Shown here in pieces: positions 26,601 through 34,392 of a stretch of 56,087 bases of DNA. Position 1 is the first letter of the stretch. Each line of letters begins with the position of its first letter. This DNA comes from Helcococcus bovis (GTDB taxonomy: Bacteria > Bacillota > Clostridia > Tissierellales > Peptoniphilaceae). A program made the position numbers and the translations under genes. The stretch lies in assembly GCF_046035435.1 (NCBI RefSeq), contig NZ_JBFNFH010000011.1; one strand, written 5' to 3'. Under the pieces are notes generated by a model. That model did no database searches. It was not told the origin of the DNA and saw only the letters and a program-made list of their open reading frames with translations.

Positions 26601-26774
26601 ATGGTGTATACCAGGCTTACCATTAGCTGTTGGTGGTCCATCAAAAAATACATAACTAGGCCCTTCTTTTCTAGTTTCAGTTGATTGTTTCAATAAATCA
26701 ATTTCTTTCCAATAATCAGATATTTGTTGTTCTCTATCTTTGACAGAATTTTCTGATAATGCTTCAAATTTCAT
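23682..26774 (-). CDS. ileS: Isoleucyl-tRNA synthetase, type 2 with GxHH motif
   Basis: 1030 aa from the ATG at 26774, which follows TTGGAGG. A TTG at 26786 would place the start inside that ribosome binding site and is rejected. Length and layout fit the eukaryote-like IleS2 group rather than the shorter IleS1. The ATP-site HIGH motif reads G55-I-H-H58 (ANGKPGIHHV): first and third positions are exchanged. KMSKS is intact (GKKMSKSRGN), as is the editing domain (TTPWTLPSNVAL). IleS2 enzymes resist mupirocin, and the GxHH swap has been tied to very high resistance. Expression is expected under the Ile T-box at 27462-27685. Confidence 0.96.
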   Translation of the reverse strand: MKFEALSENSVKDREQQISDYWKEIDLLKQSTETRKEGPSYVFFDGPPTANGKPGIHHVIARTLKDMTCRYKTMRGYYVERKAGWDTHGLPVEIEAEKKLHLNSKKEIEEYGVEKFNKVCRESVFTYSGMWRDMSDRMAFLADMDNPYITLDNDYIETAWHLLDDFNKKGLLYEGAKILPYCPRCGTGLASHEVAQGYKIIKSQTATVKFKLKDKENEYFLAWTTTPWTLPSNVALTVGPDIDYVKVKKDDEYYYLAEKLATKVLGEDYEVVEKLKGKDMEYMEYEQLLPFIKVNKKAFFVTLADYVSIEDGTGIVHSAPAFGEDDYQVGLKYNLPLVNPVDEEGKFKETPWKDRFVMDCDLDIVIYLGENNKLFSKQKMEHNYPHCWRCGTPLIYYSKPSWYLRVTDVKDKMVENNKGVNWFPAFTGEKRFGNWLENLKDWAISRSRYWGTPLPVWKNEAGDIMTVGSRKELAEKAIEEVDIETLDMHRPFVDNIHLRGEDGSVYTRVPDVMDVWFDSGAMPFAQNHYPFENTEKFENLFPADFISEGIDQTRGWFYTLMAISTMYKGVAPYKNVLVNDLVLDKEGKKMSKSRGNTLDPFEMFDKHGADAIRFYSIYVSPAWVPTKFDEDGVREVETKLFRTLRNTYSFFQLYAQTDNVDPTSFFVNYKDRPEIDRWLISKYHSLIKYYDREMDVFEYTNVARKVLDFLVEDLSNWYIRRNRRRFWKSEINDDKKSVYNTTYEVLVGLTKLLAPMIPFTSEELYRKLVGGKSVHLEKLPQLDESLIDEKLEEKMDIARRIVTLGRSSREDAAIKVRQPLSEILLDIKYKNDLETLVSLIKEELNVKEVVFSDHIQEFMNFELKPNFKIAGAILGKYVGQFGQVLKNIDARELVEKLEEGSLMMDINGEEFEIKKEYVDIRISSKEGFDIKMDKNLFVILDTELTPELLKEGYMREFISKVQQMRKSNGYEVMDSIEIFYEADDELSSVLESFGSEIMKETLAVKLERTELSEDKMPLNDKVVKLKLSRK

Positions 26775-26883
26775 AACTACCTCCAATTTTTATTTTCAAA
26801 TTTTATTTCACAAATTTAGTAGGAATGTTGTCGATTCCGTTTTAATTAAAATTATAAACAATCTAAACTTAAATTAACTAATT

Positions 26884-27043
26884 GGAACAGAATTTAAATT
26901 TTGTTTTATATGTTCCATTATTTTTTGTTTTTTTCGCTTGTATTTGGAACAGTTTTTTTATTTTTTTTCATTTCTGTTCCATTTTTAAACACGATCTCTT
27001 CTTTTTCCTTGGAACAGTTTTTTGTTTTTTTTATTTCTGTTCC
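26884..27043. repeat. Array 3: three GGAACA-N21/23-TGTTCC dyads, period 62-65 nt
   Basis: GGAACA at 26884, 26946 and 27011 pairs with TGTTCC at 26911, 26975 and 27038. Units 2 and 3 have the longer arms GGAACAG/CTGTTCC. Gaps inside the pairs are 21, 23 and 21 nt. The interiors are T-rich. Box sequence is unrelated to arrays 1 and 2 but the layout is the same. It lies in the leader between the Ile T-box and ileS. A possible weak -10 (TATAAT, minus strand, 26851-26856) follows it. Confidence 0.85.
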
Positions 27044-27156
27044 ATTTTTATTTCTATCTCTAAATCAGCGAACACAGTGAGCTTTTGTAGATCTCACTCG
27101 TACCCTATGGGTATGCCAGTTTTTCCAAAATCTTTGATTTGGTGAAAACTACGACG

Positions 27157-27460
27157 GACGTACTTTTGTCTTCAGTCGATGCCCCGCACTCTGCGAGTGA
27201 TTCCTTACGTCATTTCCCGCCCGCTACCTGCAATTCAATGCTCCCTTTTCGGTCGCTTTTCATTGGGTAGCTTTGCGTTTGACGTACTTTTGTCTTCAGT
27301 CCTTTCTTCGCACTCTGCGAGTGATTCCTTCGTCATTTTCCGCCCGCTACCTGCAATTCAATGCTCCCTTTTCGGTCGCTTTTCATTGGGTAGCTTTGCG
27401 TTTGACGTACTTTTGTCTTCAGTCGATGCTCCGCATCGTCTGAGCGACAAAGTTACGTCA
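27157..27460. repeat. Tandem 124-nt two-hairpin repeat, 2.5 copies
   Basis: Copies start at 27157, 27281 and 27404 with GACGTACTTTTGTCTTCAGT. The first two are 124 and 123 nt and nearly identical after a short variable patch; the third stops after 57 nt. Each full unit contains two foldbacks: TGACGTA.../...TACGTCA with an inner CACTC/GAGTG hairpin, and GCTACC...CAATG with CATTG...GGTAGC. The last copy closes neatly with TACGTCA. It is much richer in G+C than its surroundings. The leftward stretch 27061-27156 also holds hairpins (AGTTTT-CCAAA with TTTGG-GAAAACT). No gene is supported here. Confidence 0.85.
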
Positions 27461-27461
27461 T

Positions 27462-27685
27462 AAAAAAAGCCCTGCAAAATGCAGGGACGAAAATCCGTGG
27501 TACCACCCAAGTTCACTATTAAAAATAGCCTCTATAGCATAACGCTGCTTAGCGAATTTTCTTACTAATTTCAGAAAATTATCTCTTAAGTGATTTTCGT
27601 TAAATGTTTCAGTATCTTTTTCAGCAAACAAGATCTCTCTAATCATCTACATATAACTACTGTCTTAATCTTAGATTTTCATATC
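27462..27685 (-). promoter_or_regulatory. T-box riboswitch, isoleucine specific
   Basis: On the minus strand: Stem I features (AGAGAG followed by a distal loop), a specifier triplet ATC at 27592-27594 in the context GAAAATCACTTAAG, the T-box GGGTGGTACCACGG with TTCGTCCC, and a terminator CCCTGC/GCAGGG with T7. ATC is an Ile codon, which agrees with ileS being the next gene on this strand. Uncharged tRNA-Ile would favour read-through. The terminator ends about 690 nt before the ileS ATG, an unusually long gap filled with repeats. Confidence 0.88.
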
Positions 27686-27691
27686 ATTTTA

Positions 27692-27720
27692 ATAATATAT
27701 ATTTTTATCAATTTTGTCAA
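27692..27720 (-). promoter_or_regulatory. Promoter of the Ile T-box leader
   Basis: Perfect TTGACA (27715-27720), 17-nt spacer, TATTAT (27692-27697) on the minus strand. Confidence 0.8.
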
Positions 27721-27729
27721 TTTTTGTAT

Positions 27730-27758
27730 TTGGTTTTTATATTATTTTGATTTATACT
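27730..27758 (+). promoter_or_regulatory. Probable promoter of the MATE gene
   Basis: TTGGTT (27730-27735), 17-nt spacer, TATACT (27753-27758), about 38 nt before the GTG start. The -35 is weak. Confidence 0.5.
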
Positions 27759-27795
27759 ATTATGAGTATTATATTTTTAATTTAGGAGGGGAAAT

Positions 27796-29151
27796 GTGAA
27801 AAATATATCTAATGATTTAGGTAAAGGAAATGTATTAAACTTATTTTTCAAGCTATCTACTCCAGCAATTATAGCACAATTAGTAAACATGCTCTACAAT
27901 ATGGTTGATAGAATATATATTGGTAGACTTCCAGAAATTGGTAGTATTGCATTGAGTGGTATCGGTGTTGCTAATCCAATAATAATGCTCATTTCATCAT
28001 TTGCTGCATTAATAGGTATAGGAGGCTCTCCACTTGCTTCTATTGCATTAGGAGCTAATGATAAAGAAAAAGCAACAAATATATTAAATGTTTCAGCCTC
28101 TATTTCTATAATTATTGCAATTACACTAAGTATTTTTATCTTTATTTTTCTTGAGCCTTTATTAAATTTAATTGGTGCAAGTGAAAATAATATTGAATAC
28201 GCCCTTGTGTATAGTAGAATCTATATACTTGGTAGTATTGCAGTTATGTTTTCTTTCGGAATGAATTTTTTTATGGCTGTACAAGGATTTGCTAAAGAGG
28301 CAATGTTTACAACTCTTTTAGGTGCAATATTAAATATTATTCTAGATCCTATTTTCATATTCTTGTTTGACTTAAAAGTTGCAGGAGCAGCAATAGCTAC
28401 TATAATTGCTCAGATAGTATCTGCAATCTGGGTTATTAAATTTTTATGCAGCGATAAAAGTTTTATTAAGCTTAATTTTAAGAAATTTAGTTTAAATTGG
28501 AAAATTTTAACCCCAATATTAGCTTTAGGATTTTCTCCTTTTGTAATGCAATCCACTGAAAGTTTGTTGCAAATTGCCTTTAATAGATCACTATTCAAAT
28601 ATGGAGGAGATTTATATGTATCAACGATGTCAATAAATTTTATGGTAATGCAGATAATATTTTTACCTTTAAGTGGTTTATCAAGTGGTGGAGTTGCACT
28701 TTTAAGTTATAACTATGGAGCTAGAAATTTAAAAAGAATAAAAGAAACACTAAAAGTTTTAATTAGTTCATCGTTTATTTATGGAACAATTCTTACATCG
28801 TTAATATTTATTTTTCCAGAAATATTTGTAAAACTTTTTACAAATGATAAAAAACTTATTGATGCTACAATTCCTATGATGAAAGTATTTATAGCAGGAT
28901 CATTTTTAATGGCTGTTCAGACAGCTCTACAACAAGCTTTTGTAGCATTTGGACAAGCTAAAAGAAGTACTTTTAATGCCTTGCTAAGAAAAATAATTTT
29001 ATTAATTCCATTAATATATATTTTACCTCAATTTATAGGGGATAAAATTTTTGCAGTTTATGTTTCAGAGCCAATAGCTGATATTATTGCTGCGGTTGTT
29101 ACATGTATAAATTTTTACTTATATTTTAAGGAAGAATCTAAAAAAATTTGA
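27796..29151 (+). CDS. MATE-family efflux transporter
   Basis: 451 aa with about twelve membrane helices in two similar halves. It matches the family pattern at the start (GNVLNLFFKLSTPAIIAQLVNMLYNMVDRIYIG) and in the mid-protein (LGAILNIILDPIFIF). MATE proteins export drugs or metabolites in exchange for Na+ or H+; a Na+ coupling would fit the sodium-type ATPase here but is inference. Start is GTG, well spaced from AGGAGGGG; an overlapping ATG one frame off runs straight into TGA. Confidence 0.93.
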   Translation: MKNISNDLGKGNVLNLFFKLSTPAIIAQLVNMLYNMVDRIYIGRLPEIGSIALSGIGVANPIIMLISSFAALIGIGGSPLASIALGANDKEKATNILNVSASISIIIAITLSIFIFIFLEPLLNLIGASENNIEYALVYSRIYILGSIAVMFSFGMNFFMAVQGFAKEAMFTTLLGAILNIILDPIFIFLFDLKVAGAAIATIIAQIVSAIWVIKFLCSDKSFIKLNFKKFSLNWKILTPILALGFSPFVMQSTESLLQIAFNRSLFKYGGDLYVSTMSINFMVMQIIFLPLSGLSSGGVALLSYNYGARNLKRIKETLKVLISSSFIYGTILTSLIFIFPEIFVKLFTNDKKLIDATIPMMKVFIAGSFLMAVQTALQQAFVAFGQAKRSTFNALLRKIILLIPLIYILPQFIGDKIFAVYVSEPIADIIAAVVTCINFYLYFKEESKKI

Positions 29152-29164
29152 ATTACCCGAAAGC

Positions 29165-29206
29165 AAAAAGCATTATACTGGCAATTAAGCCAATATAATG
29201 CTTTTT
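29165..29206. terminator. Bidirectional terminator between the MATE gene and rodA
   Basis: AAAAAGCATTATA (29165-29177) pairs with TATAATGCTTTTT (29194-29206), with an inner GGC/GCC pair. T tracts exist on both strands, so it can serve both convergent genes. Confidence 0.88.
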
Positions 29207-29207
29207 A

Positions 29208-30320
29208 TTAAAATTCTAGAGATTTTTTATTCATGCTTATAGAAAGTACAAATCCCATTAAAAGTAAATTTATAAGTTGGAATGTACCACCGTGAGAGAA
29301 AAACGGAAGTGGGATACCTGTTACAGGCATAATTTTCATAGTCATTCCCATATTTTCAAATACGTGCACAAATAACAGTGCCAAAACTCCTATCACAAAT
29401 GTAGTATGATATAGATCTTCAGATTTATATGCTATAGATACCATCCTTGTAAAAATTATAAAATACAAGAACATTGCGAATGATCCACCTAAAAATCCAA
29501 AATCTTCTACCAAAACAGGAAATATAAAATCTGTATGTTGTTCTGGGATATATCTATTTTGTGAAAATGGACCTGTTTTATATCCTCTACCAAATAATTG
29601 CCCTGATCCTAAAGCTATCAATCCCCTATCTGTTTGATGTGTTGAAGTTGATAAATTTCTTGAAGAATCATTAAAATCTAATATTCTGTCCTTTGCATAC
29701 CCTTCAAGATTAGACCATATAAATGGAAGACTAACTATCAAAGCCAATACTGCGGCTCCAACTAAAATTCCTATTTTTTTCCATTTTAACCCTGATACGA
29801 ATAACATTGATACAACTATAAACAAAACAACCATAGCTGTTCCTAAATCTCTTTGTACAATTATTAATCCCACAGGAAATAGTGATAAAATAAGATATTT
29901 AAATATAAACTTCCAATTGTTTATATTACTTTTATTTTCTCCTAATAAAATTGATAAAAATAATATGTGTAAAACTTTTGATATTTCACTTGGTTGTAAG
30001 TTAATTGGTCCAATTTTCAACCATAAATTCGCTCCCCAGCTATCTCCGCCATAACCAAAAACTATAGTCATTAAAATTAATCCAACAGATACAATATATA
30101 TTAACCATTTTATTTTTTTAAATATATCTAAATTTAATACAAAAATAAATAGCATTCCTATGAATCCAAAAATCGTAGATATAAATTGAGATTTTATTGT
30201 TCTTCCTACTGGTGTTATAGCTGCATTTAACACTATTAATCCAAATACTACCAAAACAATTAGTGATAAAAGTAGTATAAAATCCATTTTTTTTAAGTTT
30301 TTCCATGAAAAATTAAACAT
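29208..30320 (-). CDS. rodA: RodA/FtsW-type SEDS peptidoglycan polymerase
   Basis: 370 aa, ten membrane segments. SEDS motifs are visible: LQPSEISKVLHIL, VQRDLGTAMVVLFIV, FPVLVEDFGFLGG and the C-terminal GIPLPFFSHGGT. SEDS proteins polymerise lipid II with a partner class B PBP. RodA is chosen over FtsW/SpoVE because of length and motif detail, with some uncertainty. It has its own start after AAGGAG and is flanked by the MATE gene and nth. Confidence 0.88.
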   Translation of the reverse strand: MFNFSWKNLKKMDFILLLSLIVLVVFGLIVLNAAITPVGRTIKSQFISTIFGFIGMLFIFVLNLDIFKKIKWLIYIVSVGLILMTIVFGYGGDSWGANLWLKIGPINLQPSEISKVLHILFLSILLGENKSNINNWKFIFKYLILSLFPVGLIIVQRDLGTAMVVLFIVVSMLFVSGLKWKKIGILVGAAVLALIVSLPFIWSNLEGYAKDRILDFNDSSRNLSTSTHQTDRGLIALGSGQLFGRGYKTGPFSQNRYIPEQHTDFIFPVLVEDFGFLGGSFAMFLYFIIFTRMVSIAYKSEDLYHTTFVIGVLALLFVHVFENMGMTMKIMPVTGIPLPFFSHGGTFQLINLLLMGFVLSISMNKKSLEF

Positions 30321-30429
30321 TAAAGAGACTCCTTAATTTATATTACAAATTAATTGCAATATATTTGTGATATAATTTATTATAGAACAAATTAGTATTA
30401 AAAAAAAGTATAATTTTGTAGGAGGAATA

Positions 30430-31086
30430 ATGAAAAATAAATTATCAAAAAAAGAAAAGCTAGAAGCTCTACAAATTTTATATGATTATTTTCCTGAAGC
30501 TAAAGCAGAATTAGATTTCACAAATGAATTTGAACTATTAATAGCCGTAATGTTATCAGCCCAAACAACAGACAAACGTGTAAACATCGTGACAAAAGAT
30601 TTGTTTAATAAATATAAAAATCCTGAAGATTATGTAAATGCTGATATAAGAGAGATAGAAAATCAAATAAAATCTATAGGATTATATAAAAGTAAAGCAA
30701 AAAATCTAAAAAAAATGTGCGAGTTACTTATATCCAATTTTAAAGGAAAAGTTCCACAAACTCGTGATGAATTAATGTCTCTTCCTGGAGTTGGAAGAAA
30801 AACTGCAAATGTTGTTATGTCTGTTGCTTTTGGTATACCTGCCATAGCTGTTGATACACATGTTCATAGAACAGCAAATAGAATTGGACTTGTAAATTCA
30901 GATAATGTACAAGATACTGAAAAGCAACTTATGGAATTAATACCTAAAAAAGACTGGTCTAAGGCTCATCATGTTTTGATTTTTTATGGAAGAAGAATTT
31001 CCAAATCAAGAAATCCCGATTGCGAAAACGACCCAATAAAACATATAAGTTTACATTGCAGAAAAATTCTAAATAATCAAAAATAA
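30430..31086 (+). CDS. nth: Endonuclease III homologue with incomplete Fe-S motif
   Basis: 218 aa. Helix-hairpin-helix LPGVGRKTANVV with catalytic K124, and catalytic D142 in AVDTHVHR; both needed for the glycosylase/AP-lyase reaction on oxidised pyrimidines. The C-terminal 4Fe-4S loop, normally CxxxxxxCxxCxxxxxC, reads SKSRNPDCENDPIKHISLHC: the first and third positions are S191 and D201, and only C198 and C210 remain. A normal cluster should not form. ATG after AGGAGGA; an extended -10 (TGATATAAT) lies at 30368-30376. Confidence 0.93.
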   Translation: MKNKLSKKEKLEALQILYDYFPEAKAELDFTNEFELLIAVMLSAQTTDKRVNIVTKDLFNKYKNPEDYVNADIREIENQIKSIGLYKSKAKNLKKMCELLISNFKGKVPQTRDELMSLPGVGRKTANVVMSVAFGIPAIAVDTHVHRTANRIGLVNSDNVQDTEKQLMELIPKKDWSKAHHVLIFYGRRISKSRNPDCENDPIKHISLHCRKILNNQK

Positions 31087-31087
31087 A

Positions 31088-31128
31088 AAATCGACAATGT
31101 ATTCCAAACGCAAATACATTGTCGATTT
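31088..31128. terminator. Bidirectional terminator between nth and galU
   Basis: Perfect 14-bp stem AAATCGACAATGTA / TACATTGTCGATTT (31088-31101, 31115-31128) with a 13-nt loop, between convergent genes. Confidence 0.88.
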
Positions 31129-31132
31129 AACC

Positions 31133-32020
31133 TTATAATTCTTTACAAATACCTTTTAAATATTCTCTAAATTCATCTTTTAAGTCTTTATCTCTTAAAG
31201 CATATTCAACTGTCGCTTCTAAAAATCCTATCTTACTTCCAATATCATATCTTTTACCATCATAAAGATATCCTAAAACACCTTCATTTTTAGCTAAAAG
31301 ATCAATAGCATCTGTTATCTGTATCTCTCCACCAACTCCTGGTTTTGTCTGTTCTATGTATTTAAATATTTCCTTAGTAAATACATATCTACCTAATATA
31401 GCTACATCAGAAGGAGCATCTTCCGGATTTGGCTTCTCTACACACCATCTAATATCATAGGTTCTATCATCTAGTTGGTTAGCTTCTATAGAACCATATT
31501 TATTAATTTCTTCCATTGGAACTTTTTTACAACCAACAACATCTTTTCCAGTTTCTTCAAATTTATGAATTAACTGTCCAATCGCTGGATTCCCAGGATT
31601 ATATACAATATCATCTCCAAGAACTACTGCAAAAGCATCATTTCCAACAAATTCTTTTGCCTGCAAAATTGCGTGCCCTAATCCCTTTGTTTCTTTCTGT
31701 CTTTTATAATAAAAATTGGCTTGATCTGCAATTTTCCTAATTGCTTCATATTCCTTCATTTTTCCGTTTTTTTGAAGTGAATGTTCTAATTCAATTGTAT
31801 AATCAAAATGATCTTCTATTTCATGTTTATTTCTATTTGTAATAAATAAAATTTCTTCTATACCAGACTCTACTAATTCTTCAACTATTATTTGAATAGT
31901 AGGTATATCAACAATCGGTAACATTTCCTTTGGAACAGCTTTTGTAAATGGTAAAAATCTTGTTCCAAATCCTGCTACTGGTACTACCGCCTTTTTTACA
32001 TTTAAGTTATTTGTTTTCAT
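31133..32020 (-). CDS. galU: UTP-glucose-1-phosphate uridylyltransferase
   Basis: 295 aa from the ATG at 32020, 9 nt after AGAGG. Nucleotidyltransferase signature KAVVPVAGFGTRFLPFTKAVPKEMLP, substrate motifs GLGHAI and VVLGDDIVYNP, and VEKP further on. It makes UDP-glucose for glycans and glycolipids. The start overlaps the 3' end of the CNNM/CBS gene by 14 nt, so the two are co-transcribed. Confidence 0.95.
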   Translation of the reverse strand: MKTNNLNVKKAVVPVAGFGTRFLPFTKAVPKEMLPIVDIPTIQIIVEELVESGIEEILFITNRNKHEIEDHFDYTIELEHSLQKNGKMKEYEAIRKIADQANFYYKRQKETKGLGHAILQAKEFVGNDAFAVVLGDDIVYNPGNPAIGQLIHKFEETGKDVVGCKKVPMEEINKYGSIEANQLDDRTYDIRWCVEKPNPEDAPSDVAILGRYVFTKEIFKYIEQTKPGVGGEIQITDAIDLLAKNEGVLGYLYDGKRYDIGSKIGFLEATVEYALRDKDLKDEFREYLKGICKEL

Positions 32021-33389
32021 TTTCTTCATCCTCTTTTTTATGAGTAAACTCATCAAATACCGTAATTTTAGCTTCCATTATTCTTTTATCTTTTACTTCT
32101 AATACTTCTACTCTTAAGTTTTCAAAATTAAATGAAGGTTTTTCTCCATCTTCCGGTATATATCCTAAGTGATATATAATAAATCCACCTATTGTATCAT
32201 AATCTTCAGAATCATCATTTATTTGGCTACCTGTTTGACTGTTAAAATCTTTTATCGAAATTGATGCTATAACTTTATAAACATCATCTGAAACCTCTTC
32301 TATCTCAGGTTCATCATAGTCATATTCATCATCAATATTTCCCACAATTTCTTCAATCAAATCCTCCATGGTTACAATCCCTGCAAATCCACCATATTCA
32401 TCAATAAGTAAAGCCATATGTTTATTATTGGTTTGTAGCTCAGAAAATAATTCATTAATATTTTTTCTTTCAGGTACAAAATATGCAGGCTTTAAAATTT
32501 TCTTAATATCTACATTTTCAAAACCAACACTATAACTTTCTAAAAGATAATCCTTAAGATACAATATACCTTTTATATTATCAACATCATCATCATATAC
32601 AGGTATTCTTGAATATTTCAATGACATCATATCATTTTTATAATTAACAAATTCATCATTAATATCTATCATAAAAACTTCTGTACGTGGTGTCATTATT
32701 TCTTCAGCATATGTTTCATCAAAGCTTATAACTGAGTTTATCATTTCACTTTCAACTTTATCAATTACTCCTTGAGAATGTCCTAATTGAACTAAAGACT
32801 TTATATCGTTAATTGTAATTTTAGAATCAAGCTCATCTGTTTCAATACTTAATATTTTCATAAATAATTTTGTAATTCCAGATATTAACCAAACTATTGG
32901 CTTGAATATAAACACAAGTAATGACACAAATCCTATAGTTGATCTTGCAACATTTTCAATATTACCAAATGCAATTCTTCTAGGAATAAGCTCTCCAAAT
33001 ATTATAATTATTAAAGTTAAAATTAAAGTAACTAATATTTGTGCTATGAATAATGGATAAAAAATATTTAATTCATTAAAATACAAAGCTAATCTAGGTG
33101 TAATTAAAACTGCTGTCATTGTAACATTTAAAAATGAAACCAGTGTTGAAACCAAATGTATTACAGATAAAAACTTAGACTGTTTTTCTAAAACTGATAA
33201 TATTTTTTGTGCTCTATTATCCCCATCTGATGACTGTTCTTCCAATAAATTTTGATCTACAGATGATATTGCTAATTCTGCTGCAGATAAAATCGCATTA
33301 ATTATAACTAAAACTATGGATAATATAATATATCCTGTTAAAGATCCGCTATAGAGATGAATTTCTTGAGCGGCCTGCGGTAATTCCAT
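32007..33389 (-). CDS. CNNM/CorC-type membrane protein with CBS domains
   Basis: 460 aa. The DUF21/CNNM membrane part covers about residues 15-190 with four hydrophobic segments. A CBS pair follows at about 210-335 (IMTPRTEVFMID, SRIPVYDDDVDNIKGILYLKD, MALLIDEYGGFAGIVTMEDLIEEIVG). A CorC_HlyC domain ends the protein (about 350-440). The family is often named hemolysin but members are implicated in Mg2+ or cobalt efflux. Start after TTTGGAGGG. Upstream 33390-33558 is AT-rich with divergent promoters only. Confidence 0.92.
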   Translation of the reverse strand: MELPQAAQEIHLYSGSLTGYIILSIVLVIINAILSAAELAISSVDQNLLEEQSSDGDNRAQKILSVLEKQSKFLSVIHLVSTLVSFLNVTMTAVLITPRLALYFNELNIFYPLFIAQILVTLILTLIIIIFGELIPRRIAFGNIENVARSTIGFVSLLVFIFKPIVWLISGITKLFMKILSIETDELDSKITINDIKSLVQLGHSQGVIDKVESEMINSVISFDETYAEEIMTPRTEVFMIDINDEFVNYKNDMMSLKYSRIPVYDDDVDNIKGILYLKDYLLESYSVGFENVDIKKILKPAYFVPERKNINELFSELQTNNKHMALLIDEYGGFAGIVTMEDLIEEIVGNIDDEYDYDEPEIEEVSDDVYKVIASISIKDFNSQTGSQINDDSEDYDTIGGFIIYHLGYIPEDGEKPSFNFENLRVEVLEVKDKRIMEAKITVFDEFTHKKEDEENENK

Positions 33390-33558
33390 TTTCCCTCCAA
33401 ATAATTTTTTATATTTTTACACTATAATATCACAATAATAACGTTTATTCAATTTTCAATACACATAGAAATATTACAATTTTTAAATTTACTTGAATTT
33501 TAACTATTAAAATTGATATTATATCTGTGAATATTATTACAATTAATCTAGGAGGAAT

Positions 33559-34215
33559 ATGAAACAAAAGAAATCTACAATTTTAGATATAAAAAATAAA
33601 TTGTTAGAAAAAAAATATGCTTTCTCATGGCTATTTATTTATGTCATATTTTGTGCAGCAACATACGAATTATTTAATAGACCATTTGGAACGGTAAGAA
33701 ATCTAAAAATACCATTTGATGATATGATTCCACTTATAAAAGAATTAATAATTCCATATCATACATATATACCAACTTTAATTGTTGTTGGTTATATAAT
33801 TTATAAAATTGATTTTAATGAATATAAAAAAATGATATTAGCTTTATTTTTAGCACAAATAACTGCATATATTGTATTTATGCTATTTCAAACATATGTA
33901 CCAAGATATGATATAAATCTTTTAGAAAATGATATTTTCTCAAATATAATTAAACATACTTATTTAATTGACGGGACATACTCTGGTGCTCCATCAATGC
34001 ATGTATGTGTAATGAGTTTAGGAATTTTTTATTTATTTAAAATAAAATTCAACAATATTGCTAAAGCTTTGCTTATTTCTTATATGCTTTTAATTTGTGC
34101 AACTACAGTATTAGTAAAACAACACGTTTTCTTGGACATCCCTTTTGGTTTGTTGCACGCAATATTGAATTATTGTATTATTGAATTTACATTTTTAATA
34201 AAATCAAAAAATTGA
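33559..34215 (+). CDS. PAP2-superfamily membrane phosphatase
   Basis: 218 aa, about six membrane helices. Late in the protein the PAP2 phosphatase motifs are visible: GAPSMHVC (the PSxxH type) and KQHVFLDIPFG (the HxxxD type); an early K/R-rich motif is less clear. Likely acts on a lipid phosphate at the membrane, as in inositol-phosphorylceramide-synthase-like or undecaprenyl-phosphate phosphatases; the substrate cannot be told. Preceded by TTGAAT-N18-TATTAT and an AGGAGG site. Confidence 0.8.
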   Translation: MKQKKSTILDIKNKLLEKKYAFSWLFIYVIFCAATYELFNRPFGTVRNLKIPFDDMIPLIKELIIPYHTYIPTLIVVGYIIYKIDFNEYKKMILALFLAQITAYIVFMLFQTYVPRYDINLLENDIFSNIIKHTYLIDGTYSGAPSMHVCVMSLGIFYLFKIKFNNIAKALLISYMLLICATTVLVKQHVFLDIPFGLLHAILNYCIIEFTFLIKSKN

Positions 34216-34248
34216 TATGGTATAATAAAATAAAAAAAGGAGTATTTT

Positions 34249-34392
34249 ATGGATATAAATAGACAAAAAATGGAAAATGATTTGATCATTGAAAAGGAAA
34301 TTGAATTAGATCAAGAAATTACAGAAAAAGAAGAAGGAAATATAGAAAAAGAAGACTTAGAAAAAGATGGGGAAGAAAAAAAGGGAAAATAA
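34249..34392 (+). CDS. Small highly charged protein, 47 aa
   Basis: ATG at 34249 follows AAAAAAGGAG, and an extended -10 (TGGTATAAT) lies about 25 nt upstream. The 47 residues are almost all charged or polar (many Glu-Lys pairs: EKEIELDQEITEKEEG), with no membrane segment or cysteine. The stop TAA overlaps the ATG of the lipoprotein gene (TAATG), so translation is coupled. No family known; it may serve mainly as a leader. Confidence 0.65.
   Translation: MDINRQKMENDLIIEKEIELDQEITEKEEGNIEKEDLEKDGEEKKGK

Noticed and set aside
26775..26786. TTG start four codons upstream for ileS
   Set aside because: TTGGAGG is the ribosome binding site itself; the ATG at 26774 is correctly spaced.
26882..27145. 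Plus-strand Phe-rich 87-aa frame
   Set aside because: Produced by T-rich sequence of the GGAACA array; no start signals.
27179..27463. Plus-strand 94-aa frame
   Set aside because: It is the translation of the tandem two-hairpin repeat. It has no ribosome binding site, and base changes between copies do not favour coding positions.
27458..27646. Minus-strand 62-aa frame
   Set aside because: It runs straight through the T-box antiterminator and terminator, so the RNA structure explains the conservation.
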